Shown: positions 1 through 5,929 of the stretch, piece by piece
Numbering within the stretch: position 1 is the first letter of the stretch
How the letters are laid out: every line of letters begins with the position of its first letter
Assembly: GCA_002479645.1 (NCBI GenBank)
Contig: DLOO01000050.1
Location: forward strand, 4,775-10,703
Reading direction: 5' to 3'
DNA from: Lachnoclostridium sp. UBA7482
GTDB taxonomy: Bacteria > Bacillota > Clostridia > Lachnospirales > Lachnospiraceae
Length of the DNA stretch: 5,929 nt
Made by a program: the position numbers and the translations under genes
The notes under the pieces: model-generated
What the model saw: the letters and a program-made list of their open reading frames with translations, nothing else
Told to the model about the DNA's origin: nothing
Databases searched by the model: none

Positions 1-244
1 ACGCCACAGACATCGTTATGAAGTAAACAACGAATACAGGAATGTGCTTACTGAAAACGGAGTAATTCTTTCGGGACTTTCCCCGGACGGCCGAATCGTG
101 GAAATGATTGAGCTGAAGGATCATCCGTATTATGTAGCAACGCAGGCTCATCCGGAATTCAAATCCAGACCGGATGCACCGCACCCATTATTCCGGGGAC
201 TGATTGAAGCAGCCCTCAGAAAGCGTAAGGAGGAGTCATTGTGA
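1..244 (+). CDS. pyrG: CTP synthase, C-terminal fragment (5' end outside window)
   Basis: The last 80 codons of CTP synthase, the cytosolic enzyme that converts UTP to CTP using ATP and ammonia taken from glutamine; this is the last step of de novo pyrimidine nucleotide synthesis. The frame is open from base 2 (base 1 ends the previous codon) to TGA at 242-244. Seen: the family signature [10 protein letters not shown] at 2-31, and the HPEF motif at 149-160. Its His (149-151) and Glu (155-157) are the second and third members of the class I glutamine amidotransferase Cys-His-Glu triad; the Cys lies upstream, outside the window. The conserved [11 protein letters not shown] tail follows and the protein ends in a charged KRKEESL, a normal C-terminus for the family. 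The fragment covers only the end of the amidotransferase domain; the synthetase domain is not visible. The last codons also contain the gltB ribosome binding site, and the stop overlaps the gltB start, so the two genes are very probably cotranscribed. The promoter and any leader control lie outside the window. Confidence 0.97.
   Translation, partial: RHRHRYEVNNEYRNVLTENGVILSGLSPDGRIVEMIELKDHPYYVATQAHPEFKSRPDAPHPLFRGLIEAALRKRKEESL
227..233 (+). promoter_or_regulatory. Ribosome binding site of gltB, inside the end of pyrG
   Basis: A perfect AAGGAGG lies 7 bases before the GTG start of gltB. It sits inside the last pyrG codons, where it encodes part of the Lys-Glu-Glu tail. An in-frame TAA at 226-228 in the gltB frame rules out any upstream extension of gltB. 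The site therefore fixes the start at GTG 241. The TTG at 253 is 19 bases from the site and a much weaker candidate. Confidence 0.9.
241..244 (+). other. GTGA stop/start overlap between pyrG and gltB
   Basis: The gltB start GTG (241-243) and the pyrG stop TGA (242-244) share two bases. This arrangement is typical of translational coupling, where a ribosome ending one gene restarts on the next. The strong ribosome binding site just upstream means gltB could also be initiated independently. The overlap leaves no room for a promoter or terminator between the genes, although a promoter inside pyrG cannot be excluded. Confidence 0.9.
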
Positions 245-3200
245 GCCAGAAATTGAACCAGACAACCGAAAATGTTAAGACCCTTTACGATCCGTCGTTC
301 GAGCACGATAACTGCGGTATCGGTGCAATCGTGAACATTCACGGCAGGAAGAGCCATGCAATTGTGGCGGATGCATTAGAAATCGTTGAAAATCTTGAGC
401 ATCGTGCCGGAAAGGATGCGGAGGGAAAGACCGGTGACGGCGTCGGTATCCTTACCCAGATTCCGCACAAGTTCTTCAAGAAGGCATGTAGGGCGCTTGG
501 CATTGAAATCGGCGAGGAGAGAGAGTATGCGGTTGGTATGTTCTTCTTTCCTCAGAACGAGCTGAAGCGCAGCCAGGCAAAGAAAATGTTTGAAATCATT
601 GTTGAGAAGGAAGGACTGAAGTTTCTTGGCTGGAGAAAGGTTCCTACCGTAGAGAATGTACTCGGTCAGAAGGCTCTTGAGAGCTGTCCGCAGATTCTGC
701 AGGCATTTATCAAGCGTCCCGCAGGCCTTGTCGACGATTTGGCGTTTGACCGCAAGCTCTATGTTGTTCGCCGTGTATTTGAGCAGAGTAATGAAAATAC
801 CTATGTTCCGTCTCTGTCAGGCAGAACTATCGTATACAAGGGGATGTTCCTTGTAGGTCAGCTGCGTACCTTCTTTGCTGATTTGCAGGATAAGGATTAC
901 GAGTCTGCGGTTGCCCTTGTACATTCCAGATTCTCTACGAACACGAACCCGAGCTGGGTCAGAGCACATCCGAACCGCTTTGTGGTACATAACGGTGAAA
1001 TCAATACGATTAAGGGGAATGTGGATAAAATGCTGGCACGTGAGGAGACAATGCAGACCGGCTGCTTCACGGATGAGGATCTTTCCAAGGTTCTTCCGAT
1101 TATCTCCACCGAGGGTTCCGATTCCGCGATGCTTGACAATGCGCTCGAGTTCATGATTATGGGCGGGATGGACCCTGCACTTGCTGCCATGATTCTGATT
1201 CCCGAGCCTTGGGAGCACAACGATACCATTTCCCAGACCGAGCGCGATTTCTATCAGTATTACGCAACGATGATGGAGCCATGGGACGGACCGGCCTCCA
1301 TCCTGTTCTCCGACGGCGACGTTATGGGTGCGATTCTTGACCGTAACGGTCTGCGTCCTTCCCGTTATTATGTAATGGACGACGGAAGACTCATTCTGTC
1401 CTCCGAGGTCGGCGTACTGAGGCTTGACGAAAAGCATATCCTGAAGAAGGAAAGACTGCATCCGGGTAAAATGCTTCTCGTAGATACGAAGAGGGGAGTA
1501 ATTATCTCCGATGAAGAGCTGAAGAACATTTACGCAAGCCGCGAGCCTTATGGGGAATGGTTGGATTCCAACCTTTTGAGCCTTCAGGATATCAGGATTC
1601 CGAACCGGAAGGTTCCGTCTTACCGGAAGGATGAGCTTACCAGACTGCAGAAGGCATTTGGCTACGAGTATGAGGATTATAAGGAAGAAATCGGCAGTAT
1701 GGCAAGAAATGGCGCAGAGCATATCGGCGCGATGGGTATCGACACGCCTCTGGCTGTTCTGTCAAAAGAATACCAGCCGTTGTTCTATTACTTCAAGCAG
1801 CTGTTTGCACAGGTAACCAACCCGCCGATTGATGCAGTAAGAGAGAAGATTGTAACCGCAACGACCATTTATGTCGGCAAGAACGGCGATCTGCTTTCCG
1901 AAAAGGCAGAAAACTGTCACGTTCTGAAGATTAAGAATCCGATTCTTTCGGATCTTGACCTTTTGAAGATTTCCACACTGCATAGGGATGGCCTTAAGGT
2001 TGAGAAGGTTTCCACCCTGTACTATAAGAGTACACCGCTTGAGCGTGCTATCGAGCATCTGTTCGTAGAGGTTGACCGTGCATATAGGGACGGTGCAAAT
2101 ATCCTGATTCTTTCGGATCGCGGTGTGGATGAAAACCATGTGGCAATTCCGTCTCTCCTCTGTGTTGCAGCGGTACATAACCATTTGGTAAGAACAAAGA
2201 AATGCATGGCAATGTCCTTGATTCTTGAGTCCGGCGAGCCGAGACTGGTGCATCATTTTGCAACGCTTCTCGGTTACGGCGCTTGTGCGGTGAACCCGTA
2301 TCTGGCACATGCTTCGATTCAGCAGCTGATTACTGAGGGAATGCTTGAGAAGGATTATTATGCAGCCGTTGAAGATTATGATGATGCGATTATCCGGGGT
2401 ATCGTAAAAATTGCCTCCAAGATGGGGATTTCCACCATCCAGTCCTATCAGGGCAGCCGAATTTTTGAGGCGGTCGGTATTGCGGGAAGTGTTATTGATA
2501 AGTATTTCCCCGGAACGGTATCCCGAATCGGCGGTATAACGCTTGAGGATATTGCGCGCAACACCGATAAGCAGCACTCACGCGCATTTGACCCGCTCGG
2601 ACTTTCGACCGATATGTCCATCGACTCTATGGGGCGTCACAAAATGCGTGCGCAGGGCGAGACACATCGTTACAATCCGCAGACAATCCATATGCTTCAG
2701 ATGGCAACCAGAGAAGGCGATTACGGAAAATTCAAGCAGTATACCGCGATGGTTGACGCAGAAAAGACTGGCTATATCCGAAGCCTGATGGAATTTGCAT
2801 ATCCGGAACATGGTGTGCCGATGGAAGAGGTGGAATCGGTTGAGGAGATTGTAAAGCGCTTTAAGACCGGTGCAATGTCCTACGGTTCTATTTCGGAGGA
2901 AGCACATGAGGCGCTGGCAATTGCCATGAACCGTCTGCACGGTAAATCCAACAGCGGCGAGGGCGGTGAGAGCGATGAACGTCTCGAGAGCGCCGGAACC
3001 GAGCATGACAGAAGCTCCGCAATCAAGCAGGTTGCGAGCGGACGTTTCGGTGTAACCAGCCGTTACCTTGTCAGCGCAAAGGAAATCCAAATTAAGATGG
3101 CGCAGGGGGCAAAGCCCGGGGAAGGCGGACATCTTCCCGGAAAGAAGGTTTACCCGTGGATTGCTAAGACCAGACATTCCACACCGGGTGTCAGCCTGAT

Positions 3201-4800
3201 TTCTCCGCCGCCGCATCACGATATTTACTCCATCGAGGATTTGGCGCAGCTGATTTATGACTTGAAAAATGCGAATAAAAACGCAAGGATTTCTGTGAAG
3301 CTGGTTTCCGAGACCGGCGTCGGAACAATTGCTGCCGGTGTTGCAAAGGCCGGTGCAGGCGTCATCCTCATTTCCGGTTACGACGGCGGTACCGGTGCGG
3401 CGCCGCTTAGTTCCATTCACAATGCCGGTCTTCCGTGGGAGCTCGGTCTTGCAGAGACACATCAGACCCTGATGCAGAACGGTCTCAGAAACCGCGTGGT
3501 TATTGAAACTGACGGTAAGCTGATGAGCGGCCGCGACGTTGCTGTTGCAGCAATTCTCGGTGCAGAGGAATTCGGCTTTGCAACCGCTCCGCTGGTAACT
3601 CTCGGCTGTGTCATGATGCGTGTGTGCAACTTAGATACCTGTCCGATGGGTGTTGCGACACAGAATCCGGAGCTTCGCAAGAAGTTTATCGGTAAGCCCG
3701 AATATGTGGAGAATTTCATGCGTTTTATCGCAGAAGAGCTGAGAGAGTACATGGCGAGACTCGGCGTCAGAACCATCGATGAGCTGGTTGGACGTACGGA
3801 TCTTTTGAAGAAAAACGAGAAGCTCGGCGGTGTGCAGTCACAAATCAGTCTTGACCGTATTCTCGGCGAGCCGACCCGAGAGGATTGTACCTTCCGTCCG
3901 GAATTTACCTTTGATTTCGAGCTGGATGCGAAGAAAGATCAGAAGCTTCTTGTTAACGAAAGAGGATTTGCCGAGGCAATTAAGAGTGGAAAGGCGGTAA
4001 GTATTCCGGTAGAAGTTACCAATATTGACCGTGCATTCGGTACCTTGATCGGCGCGGAAATTACAAGAGCACACCACGAGGGTCTTGCAGATGACACCGT
4101 TACCCTGGAGTGTATGGGCGCGGGGGGACAGAGCTTCGGTGCGTTTATTCCTGCCGGTATGACAATAAATCTTACGGGCGACAGCAACGACTATTTCGGT
4201 AAGGGGCTGTCCGGCGGCAAGCTGAGTGTGAAAGCGCCTGCAGATGCAGCATACGATGCGGAGAACAATATCATTATCGGCAACGTTGCTCTCTACGGTG
4301 CAACCTCGGGCGAGGCTTATATTGCAGGTATGGCAGGTGAGCGTTTCTGCGTTCGCAATTCGGGTGCAAAAACTGTCGTTGAGGGTGTCGGCGAGCACGG
4401 CTGCGAGTATATGACCGGCGGCCGCGCGGTCATTCTCGGACCGACCGGAAAGAATTTTGCAGCCGGTATGAGCGGCGGCGTTGCTTATGTGCTGGATGAA
4501 AATAACAGTCTCTATCGTAACCTGAACAAGGAAATGGTTCTGATGGAAAGAGTGGAGCATAAGGCAGATAAGGAAGAACTCCGTACCATGCTGAAAAACC
4601 ACGTGAAGTACACCGGTTCCATAAAGGCTGCCGCAATTCTTGAGAACTTCGACAGTTTTCTTCCAAAGTTTAAGAAGATTATCCCTGCGGATTACAAGAG
4701 AATTGTCCAACTGACCGAGGATTTCATTGAACGCGGCATGAGCATCGGCGAAGCACAGATTGAAGCATTTTATGCAAGTCTTGATAGGAAGGACAAATAA
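241..4800 (+). CDS. gltB: Glutamate synthase (GOGAT), large/alpha subunit
   Basis: Catalytic subunit of bacterial glutamate synthase: glutamine + 2-oxoglutarate + 2 electrons give 2 glutamate, in the cytosol, with electrons from the GltD partner. At 1519 residues it is full length for the family. Domains in order (rough limits): a short propeptide 1-24; type 2 glutamine amidotransferase about 25-430, with the expected N-terminal nucleophile Cys25 (NCGIG), R230 in [13 protein letters not shown] 251-253, D294 and RNGLRPSR 368-375; central domain about 480-780 (SDRG 625-628, [12 protein letters not shown] 678-689); FMN/synthase domain about 815-1190 (GAMSYGS 877-883, SGEGGE 905-910, PGEGGHLPG 959-967, [10 protein letters not shown] 1046-1055); and a C-terminal GXGXG beta-helix about 1270-1450. 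Cys1123, Cys1129 and Cys1134 have the C-x5-C-x4-C spacing of the 3Fe-4S cluster. Maturation by removal of residues 1-24 is inferred from the family. The GTG start is chosen because of the ribosome binding site, the upstream in-frame stop, and the need to include Cys25. No frameshift or missing key residue was seen. A ferredoxin-dependent enzyme is less likely because gltD follows directly. Confidence 0.99.
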   Translation: MSQKLNQTTENVKTLYDPSFEHDNCGIGAIVNIHGRKSHAIVADALEIVENLEHRAGKDAEGKTGDGVGILTQIPHKFFKKACRALGIEIGEEREYAVGMFFFPQNELKRSQAKKMFEIIVEKEGLKFLGWRKVPTVENVLGQKALESCPQILQAFIKRPAGLVDDLAFDRKLYVVRRVFEQSNENTYVPSLSGRTIVYKGMFLVGQLRTFFADLQDKDYESAVALVHSRFSTNTNPSWVRAHPNRFVVHNGEINTIKGNVDKMLAREETMQTGCFTDEDLSKVLPIISTEGSDSAMLDNALEFMIMGGMDPALAAMILIPEPWEHNDTISQTERDFYQYYATMMEPWDGPASILFSDGDVMGAILDRNGLRPSRYYVMDDGRLILSSEVGVLRLDEKHILKKERLHPGKMLLVDTKRGVIISDEELKNIYASREPYGEWLDSNLLSLQDIRIPNRKVPSYRKDELTRLQKAFGYEYEDYKEEIGSMARNGAEHIGAMGIDTPLAVLSKEYQPLFYYFKQLFAQVTNPPIDAVREKIVTATTIYVGKNGDLLSEKAENCHVLKIKNPILSDLDLLKISTLHRDGLKVEKVSTLYYKSTPLERAIEHLFVEVDRAYRDGANILILSDRGVDENHVAIPSLLCVAAVHNHLVRTKKCMAMSLILESGEPRLVHHFATLLGYGACAVNPYLAHASIQQLITEGMLEKDYYAAVEDYDDAIIRGIVKIASKMGISTIQSYQGSRIFEAVGIAGSVIDKYFPGTVSRIGGITLEDIARNTDKQHSRAFDPLGLSTDMSIDSMGRHKMRAQGETHRYNPQTIHMLQMATREGDYGKFKQYTAMVDAEKTGYIRSLMEFAYPEHGVPMEEVESVEEIVKRFKTGAMSYGSISEEAHEALAIAMNRLHGKSNSGEGGESDERLESAGTEHDRSSAIKQVASGRFGVTSRYLVSAKEIQIKMAQGAKPGEGGHLPGKKVYPWIAKTRHSTPGVSLISPPPHHDIYSIEDLAQLIYDLKNANKNARISVKLVSETGVGTIAAGVAKAGAGVILISGYDGGTGAAPLSSIHNAGLPWELGLAETHQTLMQNGLRNRVVIETDGKLMSGRDVAVAAILGAEEFGFATAPLVTLGCVMMRVCNLDTCPMGVATQNPELRKKFIGKPEYVENFMRFIAEELREYMARLGVRTIDELVGRTDLLKKNEKLGGVQSQISLDRILGEPTREDCTFRPEFTFDFELDAKKDQKLLVNERGFAEAIKSGKAVSIPVEVTNIDRAFGTLIGAEITRAHHEGLADDTVTLECMGAGGQSFGAFIPAGMTINLTGDSNDYFGKGLSGGKLSVKAPADAAYDAENNIIIGNVALYGATSGEAYIAGMAGERFCVRNSGAKTVVEGVGEHGCEYMTGGRAVILGPTGKNFAAGMSGGVAYVLDENNSLYRNLNKEMVLMERVEHKADKEELRTMLKNHVKYTGSIKAAAILENFDSFLPKFKKIIPADYKRIVQLTEDFIERGMSIGEAQIEAFYASLDRKDK

Positions 4801-4802
4801 AA

Positions 4803-4809
4803 AAGGAGG
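4803..4809 (+). promoter_or_regulatory. Ribosome binding site of gltD
   Basis: A perfect AAGGAGG in the 18-base gltB-gltD gap, 9 bases before the ATG at 4819. It starts only 2 bases after the gltB stop codon. The gap has no room for a promoter or a hairpin terminator, so gltD is expected to be on the gltB transcript. Confidence 0.92.
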
Positions 4810-4818
4810 ACAGAAATC

Positions 4819-5929
4819 ATGGGAAAACCTACCGGTTTTTTGGAATATGAGAGAAAGGACGACGTTGCTGTTAGTCCTGCGGATCGAATTAAGAATTTTG
4901 AAGAATTTCACACCTGTCTTCCTTTGGAAGAACAGACAAAACAGGGGGCAAGATGTATGGCGTGCGGCGTACCGTTCTGTCAGTCCGGAATGATGATTTC
5001 CGGTATGGCGTCGGGGTGTCCGCTTCATAATCTGATACCGGAAACCAATGAACTTGTTTACAACGGTAATTGGGAGCAGGCATACACTCGTCTGAGTAAA
5101 ACCCATAGCTTTCCGGAGTTTACCTCCCGTGTCTGCCCGGCGCTTTGTGAGGCGGCATGTACCTGCAATCTGTTGACGGCGCCGGTTGCAACAAAGGGAA
5201 ATGAGCGTGCCATCATTGATTATGCATTTGAAAACGGTCTTGTTACCGAGGAGGCTCCGAAGGTTCGTACCGGCAAATCCGTTGCCGTCATCGGCAGCGG
5301 ACCCTCCGGGCTTGCGGCGGCACAGCTTCTCAACCGAAGAGGACATAGCGTTACCGTGTTTGAACGAAGTGACCGTCCGGGAGGACTTCTGCGTTATGGC
5401 ATCCCGAACATGAAGCTCGACAAGCGTTCCATTGATCGCCGGGTTAAGCTGATGGAGCAGGCAGGTGTGGTATTCCGCTGCAGTACAAACGTAGGAAAGG
5501 ATATTTCGGCAGAGGAGATTATGAATAATTTCGATCGTGTCATTCTCTGCGGCGGCGCTTCCAATCCGCGTGATATCAAGGCGCCCGGAAGAGATGCCAA
5601 GGGGATTTATTTTGCTGTGGATTTTCTGAAGGAAGTCAGTAAGAAACTGATGGACAATGACTACGATTCCGAGCGTGTAATGAAGGCAAGAGATTTTTCC
5701 TTCGGAAGTCTGAAGGGCAGGAATGTCATTGTAATCGGCGGCGGTGATACCGGTAATGACTGTGTCGGTACGAGTATTCGTCTCGGCGCCAAGAGCGTTA
5801 CACAGCTTGAGATGATGCCTCCGGCGCCGCTTGTAAGAGCAGCGAACAATCCATGGCCTGAATGGCCGAAGGTCCTCAAGACCGATTACGGTCAGGAGGA
5901 GGCTATCACTTCCTTCAGAAAATCCACAG
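4819..5929 (+). CDS. gltD: Glutamate synthase, small/beta subunit (3' end outside window)
   Basis: Small subunit of glutamate synthase, a flavoprotein that oxidises NAD(P)H and passes electrons through FAD and 4Fe-4S clusters to the FMN of GltB. 370 codons are present; the family is usually close to 490 residues, so about a quarter is missing beyond the edge. Seen: an N-terminal iron-sulfur domain with Cys46, Cys49, Cys54 and Cys67 (GCPLHNLIPE) and Cys106, Cys110 and Cys114 (RVCPALCEAAC); an FAD-binding Rossmann loop GSGPSG 159-164, followed by E182 and PGGLLRYGIPNMKL 187-200; and a second dinucleotide fold GGGDTGNDCVGTS 307-319, the expected NAD(P)H site. NNPWPEWP 343-350 and TDYGQEEA 355-362 are also family-typical; the common form of the latter, as I recall it, has His where Gln359 stands. 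The 12-residue stretch between Cys54 and Cys67 is longer than in enteric GltD but resembles Firmicutes forms. Related proteins (NfnB/SudA-type ferredoxin:NADP oxidoreductase, dihydropyrimidine dehydrogenase N-terminus) share this fold, but the position directly after gltB supports GltD. The start is fixed by the ribosome binding site. Confidence 0.97.
   Translation, partial: MGKPTGFLEYERKDDVAVSPADRIKNFEEFHTCLPLEEQTKQGARCMACGVPFCQSGMMISGMASGCPLHNLIPETNELVYNGNWEQAYTRLSKTHSFPEFTSRVCPALCEAACTCNLLTAPVATKGNERAIIDYAFENGLVTEEAPKVRTGKSVAVIGSGPSGLAAAQLLNRRGHSVTVFERSDRPGGLLRYGIPNMKLDKRSIDRRVKLMEQAGVVFRCSTNVGKDISAEEIMNNFDRVILCGGASNPRDIKAPGRDAKGIYFAVDFLKEVSKKLMDNDYDSERVMKARDFSFGSLKGRNVIVIGGGDTGNDCVGTSIRLGAKSVTQLEMMPPAPLVRAANNPWPEWPKVLKTDYGQEEAITSFRKST

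Noticed and set aside
148..357. A 69-codon - strand open frame over the pyrG-gltB junction.
   Set aside because: It overlaps the conserved pyrG HPEF region and the gltB N-terminus, and its product has no recognisable features.
817..3462. Three further long - strand open frames (817-1722, 1762-2577, 2578-3462) lying almost end to end opposite gltB.
   Set aside because: They are in the same codon-register frame as the 502-codon frame, and each ends at a sense TCA serine codon of gltB. The pattern reflects codon bias in one gene rather than an antisense gene cluster; the translations are Cys/Arg/His-rich and low in family character.
4801..4818. Possible terminator or regulatory RNA between gltB and gltD.
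   Set aside because: The gap is 18 bases, A-rich, with no inverted repeat or T-run; it only carries the gltD ribosome binding site.
4760..4993. A 77-codon + strand open frame spanning the gltB end and the gltD start.
   Set aside because: It is out of frame with both genes, both of which are confidently identified through this stretch, and it has no ribosome binding site of its own. It is a shadow frame.
3838..5346. A 502-codon open frame on the - strand across the gltB-gltD junction.
   Set aside because: It lies in exact codon register opposite gltB and gltD, so it stays open wherever the sense genes avoid TTA, CTA and TCA codons, which are rare here. It ends at a sense TCA (3838-3840). The translation has no recognisable domain, and both sense genes are fully conserved.

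Overview
This window holds the end of one gene, one complete gene and most of a third. All three are on the + strand and packed as a likely operon: the 3' end of pyrG (CTP synthase), complete gltB (glutamate synthase large subunit, 1519 residues) and the 5' three quarters of gltD (glutamate synthase small subunit), which runs off the right edge. All three are intact as far as they can be read. I saw no RNA gene, mobile element, CRISPR array, repeat family, promoter or intrinsic terminator. Non-coding DNA amounts to the 18 bases between gltB and gltD.

The organism looks like a member of the Bacillota, most likely a Clostridia of the Lachnospiraceae type. This is inferred from perfect AAGGAGG ribosome binding sites, from the Firmicutes-style GltD N-terminus with a long loop between cysteines 54 and 67, and from a GltB sequence that reads like clostridial homologues as I remember them. 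No database search was possible, so the taxonomy is tentative.

Layout: pyrG ends at 244 and its TGA stop overlaps the GTG start of gltB (GTGA, 241-244). gltB ends with TAA at 4800. After an 18-base gap carrying its own strong ribosome binding site, gltD starts at 4819 and is still open at 5929.

The genes share a theme. CTP synthase and glutamate synthase both take ammonia from the amide of glutamine. GltB hydrolyses glutamine, channels the ammonia to its FMN/3Fe-4S synthase site and makes glutamate from 2-oxoglutarate. GltD supplies the electrons from NAD(P)H through FAD and 4Fe-4S clusters. The arrangement therefore ties pyrimidine nucleotide synthesis to central nitrogen assimilation. The window is ordinary core metabolism. 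The points worth a second look are the tight pyrG-gltB coupling and the in-frame gltB/gltD junction. I found no new biological system.
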